Positions 30,069-42,059 of a stretch of DNA of 64,000 nt are shown here, piece after piece (position 1 is the first letter of the stretch; every line of letters starts with the position of its first letter). Both the position numbers and the translations under genes were made by a program. The notes under the pieces are model-generated. The model searched no databases. It had not been told where the DNA came from and worked only from the letters and a program-made list of their open reading frames with translations. Where the stretch lies: the NCBI GenBank assembly GCA_029204225.1, contig CM055113.1, positions 15,469,471 to 15,533,470 on the forward strand, given 5' to 3'. This DNA comes from Diphasiastrum complanatum (taxonomy: Eukaryota; Streptophyta; Lycopodiopsida; Lycopodiales; Lycopodiaceae).

Positions 30069-32165
30069 GTAAACTTGATATAAAAGCTATCAAGTGTATA
30101 TTCCTAGGATATGATGATCGCGTGAAGGGCTACAGATGTTTTGATCCAGTCAAAAACAAAATCCATATAAGCCGAGATGTTACCTTTGATGAATCCAAGA
30201 TGTATGAAGATGAAGATGTTGAGAAGATAGACACATCCAGTAGGAAAAATGGTATAGTGAGGATACCACCTGATGATGATCCATTCATTGACCTTCCGAG
30301 TGATGAACATGAGAATACATCTCAAGATACTACTACTCAACCTCAAGAAACAGGTTGGAGAAGTAGGGACAAACCTTTTGGTGCAAGAAGGATTGAAATT
30401 GCAGGTGACAAACGCAAGGAGAAGGATGTACTATGGGATACATTTTCACCAGGAAGCCGATCACCTGACAGAAAGCTCCCTAAGTGGTTTGAGAGATTGA
30501 TGGAGAGCCGCGACATAGATGACTTTCCAGGATCATCTAACCAGGGAGAGCTACGAAGATCAACAAGAGAGAAGATACTACCTGAAAGGTATGAAGCAAA
30601 TTATGCTCTCTTATCTAGCATTATTCAAAGCAAAGAACCTTCGACTTATAGTGAAGCGTAGGATGATGATATTTGGATCAAGGCCATGGGAGAGGAGATG
30701 GAGTCAATTGCTAAGCATAGCACATGGGGCTTAGTAGAACCACCAGTTGGCAAGAAACCCATTGGTTGCAAATGGGTATACAGGACTAAGTACCATGCAG
30801 ATGGAAGCATAGCAGAGCACAAAGCAAGATTGGTAATCAAAGGGAACGCACAAAATAAAGGCATTGACTATGAGGAGACCTTTGCGCCGGTTTGTAAGTG
30901 GAATACTCTACATCTACTTATTGCTTTAGCTTCACATTTTGGTTGGCCTTTGCATCATATGGATGTGAAATCTGCTTTTCTAAATGGTGAGTTAAAAGAA
31001 GAAGTGTTCATGGATCAACCTGGAGGCTTTGTAACGAAAAGACAGGAAAATAAAGTATGTTGCTTGAAGAAAGCGCTTTATGGTCTTAAACAAGCACCAC
31101 GTGCGTGGTATAGCAGGATTGATGCCTACTTTCGTTCAAAGGGGATGGTGAGAACACATTCTGATCCAAATCTATATGTCTTATGCTTTGATGATATGGT
31201 TGCTTTGATTGCTCTTTATGTTGATGACTTGATTATTACGGGAAATAATCAAGAGATGATAGACATGATCAAGAAAGACCTCATGGAACAATTTGAGATG
31301 ATGGATCTCAGCCTGATGCATTACTGCCTTGGAGTAGAAGTGTGGCAAAAAGGACATGAAGTGGGTTTAACACAGGTGAAGTATGTCAAAGAGTTGCTGC
31401 ACAGGTTTAGGTTGCAGGATTGCAAACCAGTAAAGACTCCTATTGAACTAGGTAAAAGGCTTTCTAAGCTTGATGAGTCACAGTCATTTGATGCTACGCT
31501 ATATAGACAGTTAGTAGGGAGCTTGATTTACCTTACCACAACTAGACCAGATATATGCTATGTTGTTGGCATTGTAAGTCAGTTTATGACAGAACTAATG
31601 GAAACGCATTGGAAAGCAGCTAAACGCATTTTGCGATATGTGAAAGGCACTTCAGAGTATGGCTTGATTTACAGGAAGCATGATAGTTTACCTGAGTTGT
31701 GTGGCTATGTGGATGCGGACTGGGGAGGTGACTATGATGATCGTAGATCCACCACAGGATATATATTCCAGTTTTGTGGTAATTGCTTATCTTGGTCTAG
31801 TAAGAAACAAAGTACAATTGATCTTTCCACCATAGAAGCAGAGTATAAGGCAATGTGTAGTGCTGCACAAGAAGCTATATGGTTGAGACAAATCTTGGAA
31901 GAAATTGGCATGAAGCAGAAAAATCCCACAACTTTACATGGCGACAGTCAGAGTGGCATTCAGCTAGCAAAGAATCTAGTGTTCCGCAAGAACTAAACAC
32001 ATTGAGATTCAATATCACTTCATACGTGAGAGGCTGCTGAGTCGTGAAATTCATGTTGTTCATTGTAGCACAGAAGAACAACTAGCTGATATTTTCAATA
32101 AGCCACTTATTGGAGAAAATTTTGATAAGTTTAGATCAAAACTTTCTGTGCTTAAAGTTTGTTGA
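30069..32165 (+). pseudogene. Copia RT-RNase H of the nested element
   Basis: Readable from the end of the integrase C-terminus (AIKCIFLGYDDRVKGYRCFD), a linker ending STREKILPERYEANYALLSS, then reverse transcriptase (WVYRTKYHADGSIAEHKARL, LYVDDLIITG near 31215) and RNase H (GYVDADWGGDYDDRRSTTGY near 31700, STIEAEYKAM, HGDSQSGIQLAKN). Defects are few: one TAG at 30659 and a 1-base shift near 31995, after which KHIEIQYHFIRE and QLADIFNKPL are still readable to the stop at 32163. The wording (WGGD, HGDSQS) differs from the other copia elements here (SDFAGD, CDN), so this is another copia lineage. Gag, protease and most of integrase are deleted. Confidence 0.9.
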
Positions 32166-32218
32166 CTTTAGAGCTATGTATATGATTGTATAAAAAGTAA
32201 GTCTACTTTAAGGGAGAG

Positions 32219-32478
32219 AGTTAGAATTAAAGTTAGAATCACTGTGTTATTGTACTGCGGGTCCTATCAGTGGATAAGGATCAGTTGGCCTCGCCATGAG
32301 GCAAGTCGACAAGACACGCGTCCCGCCAACGGCAACCTGGGTCATGCATGGGTTGCCTGAGTGAACAACTATATGTACAATGTAATTTTATTTTGAGAAA
32401 TACAGTTGCTATGTGAGCTTGCTGAGGAGAGTGACTGTGTAGCATGATCTGTGTTCCTATGCAAAGCAAATTCTAAGT
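32219..32478 (+). repeat. 3' LTR (260 bp) of nested copia
   Basis: Begins AGTTAGAATT after the purine tract and ends AATTCTAAGT before the duplicated CTCCC. Start and end form an imperfect inverted repeat (AGTTAGAATT / AATTCTAAGT). Confidence 0.9.
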
Positions 32479-32483
32479 CTCCC

Positions 32484-33318
<835 letters not shown>

Positions 33319-33374
33319 TGGTATTAGAGCTTGAATTTAAGGTGTTTGGATCTTGCCCTAGTATTCCTTGAACA
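33319..33374 (+). other. PBS and 56-bp remnant between two LTRs
   Basis: TGGTATTAGAGC at 33319-33330 is a primer-binding site directly after LTR A. Only 44 further bases separate it from LTR B, so the interior of one element has been almost entirely lost. Confidence 0.75.
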
Positions 33375-33785
33375 TGACCCTTGCAGTATGTAGCACTCCA
33401 TACTCCTCCCTACATTTTGTAGGTGGTATGTCTAGATCTTTCCATGTACTATGTGTTGTTAGACAAGGTTGCACCCTTTATCATTGCTATTTGTGTGAGA
33501 AATTTCAACTAGTTTTGATATTTTGGTCATATTTGTATATCTGGCAATTGAGGCCAATTTTCATATTAGACTTAGAGTTTGACTTTTCAAAGTTATATTA
33601 GTCTAAAAGCATTTGAATAAACACTTTTTGAAAGTGTGGAAAAGTGTAGTACATTTTAAAAGATTCAATTTGAATGTGGTTACATTTGAATCTAGTCCAC
33701 ATTAATGCTAGGGTTTTTGTTATGGAGGAAAACCAAACTCATTAATGACATGGATCTGTTATATATAGTTGTACACTCATGGGAA

Positions 33786-33855
<70 letters not shown>

Positions 33856-34175
33856 ATGCTTATACATGAGTTCTCTTGGGTTCATCTATCCATTGGTGCA
33901 CTATATTTGTGATATCTTACAAACTTGTGTGTAGAATGTTTATTTTATGTTATTTTTTAATACACGTGTGAAATACAGTAGCTTACTGATTTTGTATGGA
34001 CAACAAATTTATCATATGTTATGTTTGATGTTTGATCAGGTTTTTATTGAGTTTGCATCTCTTTCATAAAGTAGATGTTGGCTTTTCTACATTGGAAACA
34101 TTGGTAAAGTTAATCTATTTCTAACCGAAGATCGGGTTATGGATTTGGATCTTAATTGAACCCAAATTTCTCACA
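33375..34175 (+). repeat. Copia LTR B, with (CT)n
   Basis: Same family as LTR A. The start is inferred at TGACCCTTGCAG; the end ...TCTCACA lies directly before the PBS at 34176. The TATA box (gttatatatag) is near 33757, (CT)n at 33788-33853, and ACACGTGTGAAATACAG near 33961. It serves as 5' LTR for the gag-protease remnant that follows. Confidence 0.88.
33788..33853. repeat. (CT)n microsatellite, ~66 bp
   Basis: Same position within the LTR as the 120-bp tract in LTR A, but about half as long, which shows length instability within one LTR family. Confidence 0.95.
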
Positions 34176-34187
34176 TGGTATTAGAGC
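34176..34187 (+). promoter_or_regulatory. Primer-binding site after LTR B
   Basis: TGGTATTAGAGC, the initiator tRNA-Met complement with one C-to-T change. A ~580-bp leader follows before the gag ATG at 34770. Confidence 0.85.
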
Positions 34188-34769
34188 TTGTGTTGTAGTT
34201 TTTGAAAGGATCAAGCACATCTATCAAAAAGTTGGAGGAGATATCAATGCTAGAGCATGCTAGATTGACTTCTACTCAAAAAACGAGTTTCTTGCATATG
34301 TAGATTGGATCTTTTGTAGATCAAAGCTTTGTAGAACTTGAGGAATTTTCATTTCACACCATACTTGCTGGAAATAGCCAATTTTGGATGCAATAGGAAG
34401 GTCACACTTGAGGCTACAAGATTCTATATCAAGTTATAGGCAATTGCATGTAGAATTTGAAACAATCAAATTTTTTATATGATTTTGTCAAAACCCTAAT
34501 TTTGATCGGATCCTTATTTTGTGAGGTTACTTAACTTCATTAGATTGTGTTTCAATCTTAAGAAGTGACAAGAGTCATTAGATTGAGAATAGATCATAGG
34601 TTGATCAAGATTTCTACATTCTATTTGTTGATTTGCTAGATATAAGTGCTAGAAGAGAATTGAGAGGTTCCATATCTTTGTGACTTCTTTTTGAAAACAT
34701 TTGTTTTATTTCAAAAGAGTGCTTCATGCATTGGAACAGGTTGAAAGAGAAGTATCAAGTCATTGCAAC

Positions 34770-35822
34770 ATGGCTACATCAAGTGGATACATGTTGGAAG
34801 GCAATGATAGTCTTACCTCGACCAACTATTCATTGTGGAAAGTGAGGATGGAATCACTTCTTGAGATGAATGATGTTTTGGATATTGTTATAGGTTTGGA
34901 GGAGAGGCCAGCAACACAACAAGAATGATGGAGGTATGACAAGAGAGCTAACAGAGCTCTACACATTATCAAGATGAATGTTACCAATGAGCTTCTCAAA
35001 GAAGTTGGTAAGTGTACTTCATCAAGTGAGGCTTGGGAAGCTTTGCAGCAGCTTTATGAATCCAAGTCTACTTCTTGAGTGTTGACTCTAAGAAGATAAA
35101 TCTTTTAATGTGTGCAAAGGAATGAAGAGAGTCCAAATACATTTGTTTTGAGAGTAAAAGCTTTGAATGATGAGTTGGCCTGCATTGATGAGAGCATTAA
35201 GGAAGGAGAGCTTGTTCAAGTTATTCTTAATGGTTTGTTGGATGCCAACATCAGACGGAGGCTTGTTCAAATGGTAAAAGGAAAGACAAGTCAAAGCTAA
35301 AGTGCTTCTATTGTGGCATCAAAAGACACTTTGCAAGTGAGTGCTACAAGAAGAAGAGAGATCAAGGAGACAAGCAAGGTAATCTTACTCATGATGAAGA
35401 TGGTTTGGATGTTCATAACCCAAATGATGATGCTTTTGTGATGTCTTCATGTATGCTTGCTAATGATGGAGATCTAGATCCATGGTGGATTTGATAGTGG
35501 TGCAAGCTCACACATGACTTTTCACAAAGAGTACTTCACACTTCTTTGTTGGAATATGAAGATGACAAGAAGGTGATATACATGGCCAATGATGGTGAGT
35601 GTGCAATCAAAGGGATTGGCACAATTCATATTTCTCTCTCTACAAATAGCAATGTTCAGATATTTTGTTCATACCTTCCATTACCAAGAGTTTCCTTAGC
35701 GTGAGTCAATTGCTAAGTAAAGGTTTCAAAGTTGAGTTTGATGGAGATGCGTGCATGATCAAAAGGAGGGATATCTTGATTGCAAAAGGTAAAAGACAAG
35801 GGAAGTTGTTCAAACTAGATGC
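34770..35822 (+). pseudogene. Copia gag-protease remnant, cut by a gypsy element
   Basis: Starts with ATG at 34770 (MATSSGYMLEGNDSLTSTNY). Gag reads WKVRMESLLEMNDVLDIV, then ALHIIKMNVTNELLKEVGKC, ELACIDESIKEGELVQVILN, then the zinc knuckle CFYCGIKRHFASEC near 35315. The protease region PWWI / SGASSHMTFHKEYF near 35480-35530 carries an extra T that shifts the frame inside the active site. The pre-integrase part reads SVSQLLSKGFKVEFDGDACM, then GKRQGKLFKLDA, where it stops at 35822. The wording is nearly that of the element at 1-3.2 kb, so they are the same family. Stops include TGA at 34926 and TGA at 35076, where relatives have arginine (TSRVLTL). The element resumes in pieces at 39.3 kb. Confidence 0.9.
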
Positions 35823-38800
35823 TCGTCACCAGCTACTCTATCGAGGACACTTTCCGTAAATGGTAAAGGAAAACGGTCCTTCTTGGTGACTGCATAAAGT
35901 GCCTTCAGATTCACACAGATATGCATTTTGCCATTATTCTTGGGTACTATAACTATCGGCGATACCCATTTCGTGTGCTCGATTTCGTAAATGAAATCTG
36001 CATCCATAAGTTTCTGCAACTCTTGCTTAATCAGTTCGATATAATCTGGGTTGCAGCGGTAGTAACGGCTTACCTTGGGAACTGCTTCGTCCACCAAAGT
36101 TATGGTGTGCTGGACTACTATTGGCGGAATGCCCTTTAGATCACTATAGCTCTATGCAAAATAGTCTTTATATTCCACCAACAAGGACCGTAGTCTCTTG
36201 AACTGCATGGGTGTTAACTGCTCTCCCACATACACTATCTTGTCTTCTTCTCCTGGTTCCGCAAGATTCATCGGTTGTGTTCGCGCAGGTCCCTCGAAGA
36301 CTTGTTCCATTGGTGTATGACTTTGATCAGGTTCTCATTGGGCTTGAGACATCATGATTACCACGTCGTCCAATGTATAATTCTTGAAAGTATCAGGCAT
36401 CTTATGAACTGGAGCTCGTCAAGATTCCTCTTTCAGCATATTGATCTTGGCTCGACTGGTCATTTTTTTATTTTCTGTCACCTGTGTAGAAGATGACGCT
36501 GTATCTGAGTCCAACTTGATTGACTTCAAGGAATCCAACACCTTCTTATTGCCCTTTTTTGTCATTTTGATGGGTTCATCCTTGTTGTATTTCTTTGGGA
36601 CTGTTGTGACATTCGCCTCATGGTTGCAAATATCAATGTCTACTGTAGCTATTGCCTCTTTGGGTAGGTCACTCCAACGGATCACCTGGTTGTAGCGTTG
36701 CTTCAACTGATTCTTCTTATTCGCAGGTGCCTTGGGTGATTCGATCCTTGAGACTTTTGCCATAGCAGACCTTTGTGGTGGTTGAGCTGGTACCTTCTTG
36801 GTTCCGTAACGATCTGGGTCCATGTGGTGTAGGACTTGCTCATCAGTCAGCTCAATCTCCTTATTATAAGTTAGAGCATGTTGCCAAGGGACTAGATCAT
36901 CGTCCACTGGGTTCTCAATCAGCTCCGTTGACAGCCATGCTACGTTTATCATATTCACTCCAAATGTGATTGGTGTGTCCATAGTGTAACATTTGGGTGA
37001 AGATGTACTCGGTTCTGGATCTGATTCATATTGACATGTCTGGCAGTCAATAGTTGCTAATGCATCCGTCCATCTCATGAGATCCGCCTCTGAATGATAG
37101 TGACCTCCCTTGGCTGGCCTTGGGTGGTCAATCGTATGATCTGTCGTGGATGATCCGTCATCAGCTTTGGGTGCAATAGGTTTCATCGCCCATGTGGTTG
37201 GATCTATCTTTACAGCCTGTTCTCTGTTCTCGAAGGTGAGTTTTCCCGTACCCCTCTTGTGCTTTTTGTACCCAATGTCTTATTTTCTGGTACTGTCTTC
37301 TCTCTTCCCTCACATTTGGATATGGTGCTGAAGTTGAGGGTTGGTCGTCAATGACTGATAGTGGTGGTGAGGGAGCCACTTCCTCCCTCTTCTGTGCTCG
37401 CATAACAGCTAACACAGGAGCGTAGTCGTGTCGTCCTTTCGATGACATCCCTGCTGGAACTGCTGATTGCTGTATGGCAATGAGGTTAAGAGGTGCACTG
37501 GTTCCAAGTTTAAATGGAAAATTCTTGAAACAATGTCCATAATCGCAATCTTGACAGGAGGTTGTATATTGTCCTTTGTAGGGACATTCTGCAATTTGGT
37601 GTCCCTCGCCGCACCCGTAGCAGCCGTAATTTCTTCCACCTTGACGTTGAGTTTGAGCTGCATAGGCTGATACATATTCATTTATGACAGGATCCATAAA
37701 TGGTTCATCTGGTCCGTACCACTGCTGCTGCTCAGGTTGAGGTGACATTTGCAATTCTTGTTCTGTTGCTGTCAGGTTTACATGGGCCACTTGTTGATTG
37801 GCTGGCCCTGGTGGAGCAGGTAAGGACATGCGTTGTGGTGGATTGGGTGCGTCGTACCTTGGTGTCGCGTTAGGTGCCCCTTGATGAGGAGGATATGAAG
37901 TCTGATAAGGACTTCTCTTCTGTTGAACATCCCTAGGATTAAACGGTCAAAATGCCGTATCGTGCGATGTTGCATTGCACTGATGGTAGAATCTATGTGT
38001 CAGTCTCAGATTTTGCTTTAGGACTGGACACTCGTTCGTTGTATGGTTTTGCATGCATACTGAACACCATAAATTTTCTCATCGAGGATACTACAGCTGG
38101 ATTGGTTTCAGTTGATGTGGAGTTACTGCTACAGTTTCTTGTAAGGTCTTCAGTTTCTGGTCAAACTGCGCCATAAGTTGTTCATCTGCTATTTGTGTAA
38201 TTTTGTCATTTGCTCCAACAACAGTTCTGTGGATAGAGTGGATGCGTTTGATGATGATAGCTTCTTGCATAGTAGCGTACTGCTCCCGTCTTTTTAGTTC
38301 TCTTCTGATACTTTGTGGTAACCCGACTAAGAACCACATGATCACCGCATGATCGGGAGTCAGGGCTGCACTACACTCGGATCGTAGATGTTTGACCCGT
38401 TCAATATACTCCTGGACCCTTTCTCGTTTTTCCTTCTTGACTTTGCTTAGCAGGAGAAACGAGTCTTCCAGGAACTTTCTTGGTTTAAAGCACGTAATGA
38501 GAGCCTCTTTAACCGCTTCCCAGGTGGATTTCTCTTCCTCTGACAGGTTGAAAAACCAATCTTGAGCCACTACAAGTAAGGACAAAGGAAATGGCATCAG
38601 CTTCTCCGCAGGTGTCCGTTCGCCGTAGATTTCACAAGCTTGCTCGTAGATCTGGAGGAATCGGATGGGATCTGAGGATCATTCGTATTTTGGTATCTCC
38701 ATCCGTGGTGCTCTCCGAACTGCATGCAAGGGTGCGACAGGTACAGGGTGGCCCATTGGATCCATTGGTGCTGGTTCTGGTTCTGTCTCTTGTTGCACAA

Positions 38801-39085
38801 CTGCTAATCTGGGAAGGTGTGGTGTCTGATTTGCTATCCTTCGTGCTATTGATCGTCCCGATTTCAGATTCATCTGATGGTGGGTTCCAAAGTGATTGGA
38901 TCTCGCTTATACAATAGAATGCAGTCTGGATCTTCAAGGATCTGATCGATCTGATCGGCCGAAATGAATTTTAGGCCTTTTGCAGTGGTTTTTCCTTGAT
39001 AACTTTTTTCTCCTTGCACTGATTGACCTGGGATTTTGACAATAGCTAGATCTGATGCAGATCTTTCCACTGATCTGGTCTGCAA
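35823..39085 (-). pseudogene. Inverted Ty3/gypsy gag-protease-RT remnant
   Basis: On the minus strand the ORF starts with MQTRSVERSASDL at 39085. The gag core (38597-38091) holds AQDWFFNLSEEEKSTWEAVK and LPQSIRRELKRREQYATM. The zinc knuckle CYGCGEGHQIAEC lies near 37600. A long linker/protease-region segment runs 37186-36419. Next come the lead-in to RT (FEGPARTQPMNLAEP, ~36280) and the RT N-terminus at 36060-35823 (YYRCNPDYIELIKQELQKLM, NNGKMHICVNLKALYAVTKK, FPLPFTESVLDRVAG). It is cut there, before the catalytic YxDD. Several frameshifts and stops (e.g. TGA near 38680) disable it. It is closely related to the fragment at 44.2-44.7 kb. It sits inside a copia element in opposite orientation and lacks LTRs as seen here. 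Confidence 0.9.
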
Positions 39086-39334
39086 GGGTTATTTTGTGCG
39101 AGGGTTTGTTGTGCAAGGGTTCTTTAGCTATTTTTGTAAGTAAAAAACTTGATATCTTTCAGATCTCTGGGAAGTAACTCTCGCAAGCTTCACAGTAGCT
39201 GGATCTGGGTCAGATCTCACTATAGAATTCTCTGCGAGAGTTATCTCTCGTAAGAAGTGAAAATTTCACTGTCTACGAGGGTTCAAAATCACTTTTTGTG
39301 CTTGATCTTCACCAGATCTTCACTAATAAGGTGA
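39086..39334 (-). repeat. Gypsy 5' leader with repeated AACCCTYGC words
   Basis: Upstream of the gypsy ATG on the minus strand are several AACCCTTGCA/AACCCTCGCA words and GAGAGTTACTTC/GAGATAACTCTCG phrases, plus AGATCTGACCCAGATC. Similar wording is found at 5.6-6.0 kb and 18.1-18.6 kb. No LTR end or PBS was identified; the junction with copia sequence is near 39335. Confidence 0.5.
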
Positions 39335-39840
39335 TTATTGGTAAAGATGTCATTTTTGATGAGCGAAATATTGGTTTGCATCATTTTGATGTTGGAGTTG
39401 TACTAGCATTCTTGGCTGGTGGAAATGAAGCTATATCATTCAATCATGATCAATTCATCAAGTGATGATGGCATCTTGTGGAAAGATGGAGATGGAGGCT
39501 CATTTATGAAGTTTCATGGTGGATACATGGCAAGAAAGGACAAAGAGGGAGGATACAAGCAAGCAAATGGTTATCATTCACATTTATTGTTTAGTTCTGT
39601 AATTTTCCAGAGAGAATAAAGTTTATAGCATGGAGGAATCATCTCATTTACATTCTATTTGGTTCTTCATGTTCTATTAACGTCTTGACATGTAAAATTG
39701 ATTGAAGAAATAGTGAAGCATCCAAAGTGGACACTATTCTCTATATCAATTATGGAAGCTACTTTAAAGCATTGGAAAAGGACTTGTTCATGAAGCGTAG
39801 GTCTTCAGTTGGAGTAAGTGATGGAATGGAGTGAGATATC
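39335..39840 (+). pseudogene. Downstream remnants of the interrupted copia element
   Basis: Three short copia-derived pieces follow the gypsy. At 39340 is the segment before RT (GKDVIFDERNI, like RDVIFDENNI at 1.41 kb). At 39470-39620 is an LTR upstream-region phrase (AAGATGGAGATGGAGGCTCA), which also occurs inverted at 51.3-51.4 kb. At 39765-39835 is the RNase H tail (KALEKDLFMKRRSSVGVS, like KALGKDLFFKHRTSLGVL). Most of integrase, RT and RNase H are missing. The order (pol, LTR piece, pol tail) shows rearrangement rather than one clean deletion. Confidence 0.6.
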
Positions 39841-41040
39841 GAGTAAGTCGATGCCGAGTATATACATGAGAAGTCGAAGTTGATGGAATGAAGTAAGTGT
39901 GGGAAAGTACAATGAAAATTTATTACATGAGAAAAAGTCCCTCCTTGAATTAGAGATAGAATCACATTACAAGCTTACAAATCCATTATAGAAACTGACA
40001 TGATTTTGCTACAAAGCTTAATTCATCATCAAGAATACTGAGGATTCCCACTTACATTTATAGTGGATGTAACAGCTCGAGGTAGAGCAGCCACAAACCA
40101 CTTTCTTACACATCTAATAGTGATTTCTCCTCTTAACTTGACACTGTCAACTTACATGCATGTATATCCACCTACATTTACCTACTTTCTACATGTGCCA
40201 ATTTTTACACTAATAATGTACAAATCATCATGCATGTGTCCATCACAACTTTTGCATGCATTGCATGTCACATTAGAACACTTGGACTTTTTGCATGTGA
40301 CATGGCTCGAGTTCCTACAAGCCCATTTTTGGCATTTCTATCTTTAATATTTATATGCATGTTATATTTGACCAACTAGACATAATGAATGTCATGTAGC
40401 TCGAGTTTCTCCTCGACTAATTTTGATATTTACAACTTGTAACACTATATGCAAGGTGAAAAACTTCATCAACCCCAAAAGTCAAGTTGGATGGCTTTTT
40501 TATTGTCACACACCTAACAGTAACATCCAATGATAGAGGTGAATGGAGGTGAGAGAGAGAGAGAGTGAGTGAGAGGGAAGTTAGCTCATGTGCTCATCAT
40601 TACATACTAATGGAAAAGCCATAACTAATCAAAAAGCAAGAACAATGCAAAATGGAAAAGAAATAGCAATCACAACAAAAAGCATAAGCATGACAACAAT
40701 AGCACAATGCTTGGCTCTCCAAAGTGGTAGAGTTTTCTCCTCTCTATTAGCATGTAAAATGGTGTACAAGAGGTGCCTTTTTATCTTTGGGGTGGCCCTT
40801 GCCCCTTGCTTCCTATTGGGTACTTGCAAGAAGGTAGGATTGAAATACCAACAATTAAAAAGAAACACAATCTAATCTATGGTGCACAAAGAAGCACACT
40901 CCACCTACCACCACTTTGACTTTTGACTAATTACAAAACTTAGCAAGCTTAAGTTAACTTAAACTTTGGCCTTTTAACATTATTTTAATTACATGGTCAC
41001 AAGTCTAGTTTATTCAAAATAAATCATTTACAAGTGCTCA
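39841..41040. other. Non-coding, low-information stretch
   Basis: No gene is supported. A GCTCGAG-containing phrase occurs at about 40073, 40307 and 40398 and once more at 23928, suggesting fragments of one dispersed repeat. A short GA patch lies near 40550. Frames of up to 95 codons have no motifs and biased, non-coding-like composition. Confidence 0.4.
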
Positions 41041-41609
41041 TTGGGCTATGGGCTTTTACACTCAGGAAGCCACGACCCTCGCAACTTATTTCTACTACTT
41101 CTGGCTATTTTACATATATACACAAAATACCCACAACAGGGCCTCCGACCTGAAGTAGTGCCGGTCCCTCGGCACTATGGTGTTCAGTACTGGCCTCGGG
41201 TTTCACGGCGGCCCTTTATTAAATATCCAGTGACGTCGTCCATGAATTCAACTCGCGCCAAGCTATGCAGATCTTTTGGTGGCAAAAAGACTTTGTCAAC
41301 ACCCTCTATCCAAAATTGGGTGATCCAAGTTTTAAATTTCTAGGGCCATGGGTGGCCTAGCATCATCTACCTGACTTGTATTTTCATATATTAATTTGAA
41401 TCAACTACTATCTTGTTAGTATTCAGATCTTTGTCAGCGTTGCATGCTTTTGCTATTTCGTTTTTTGTCTAACTCTCTTACTTTTTTGTCTAATTGTTTC
41501 CTCTTCTTGCTTCTGCAAAGTGCAAACAAATTTTCTTTGTGTTTGCCTACGGGATCCATTGTGATCCACACATGCACTAAAGGTATTACTTTCTCCCCAT
41601 CTCCCAACA
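41041..41609 (+). repeat. Probable copia LTR before a PBS
   Basis: The sequence ends ...CATCTCCCAACA directly before a perfect PBS at 41610. Pyrimidine-rich sequence (41440-41560) precedes the end, as in many LTRs. The left end was not found, so 41041 is only an outer guess. Confidence 0.4.
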
Positions 41610-41621
41610 TGGTATCAGAGC
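41610..41621 (+). promoter_or_regulatory. Primer-binding site (initiator tRNA-Met)
   Basis: A perfect TGGTATCAGAGC, 142 bp before the gag ATG at 41764. Confidence 0.9.
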
Positions 41622-41763
41622 TTTTGTTATAGCTTGATAAGCTTCCCACAGAACCTGGTTCTATAAGCCAATAGAATAATTGTTTTCTTGTTCTGTAAAT
41701 AAGCACTAGATTTTCTTTCTTAAGTCATTGATAGTTATTACTATCACCTAGACTAACTTTCAC

Positions 41764-42050
41764 ATGGATTTCCAAGGGAAAGCCAGTCCCATCGTGGACA
41801 AGCTTGATGGATCTAACTACCATCTATGGAAATTTAAGATAAAAACGATGCTAATGGCTAAGAAGTTGTATGATGTTGTCACAGGTGCAAAGGCAAGACC
41901 CAAAGCAGACGACGTTGCAATCTCCCGATGGAAGCTGAAGGATGGCAAAGCCTTCGTACTTATCATCCTCAACATATCAGACACACAGATCGACCATGTG
42001 TCTGAAGCTCAGATGAAGTGTGGAACATCTTGAGCACATTATACAATGTG
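41764..42050 (+). pseudogene. Copia gag N-terminal fragment
   Basis: About 90 codons from the ATG: ASPIVDKLDGSNYHLWKFKI, KTMLMAKKLYDVVTGAKARP, WKLKDGKAFVLIILNISDTQ. This is the copia gag entry domain ('L.G.NY..WK') and belongs to a different lineage from the LEASERL type. A frameshift and the junction with an inverted copia come at about 42030-42060, so gag is cut before its core. Confidence 0.85.
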
Positions 42051-42059
42051 CAAGACATA

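Larger units (their letters stand above)
28603..32478 (+). mobile_element. Deleted copia element nested in an older LTR, CTCCC duplication
   Basis: The 5' LTR is 28603-28877 and the 3' LTR 32219-32478. The target duplication CTCCC is at 28598-28602 and 32479-32483; the unbroken site is seen in LTR B at 33403-33407. The PBS at 28878 (TGCTATCAGAGCC) and the purine tract (aagggagag, 32210-32218) are both in place. The LTR termini read AGTTA...TAAGT rather than TG...CA. Only RT-RNase H remains of pol; gag, protease and integrase are absent and ~1.2 kb of unidentified sequence (28891-30068) takes their place. The LTRs are alike apart from a 15-bp indel and a few point changes, so the insertion is fairly recent but cannot move on its own. 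Confidence 0.92.
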
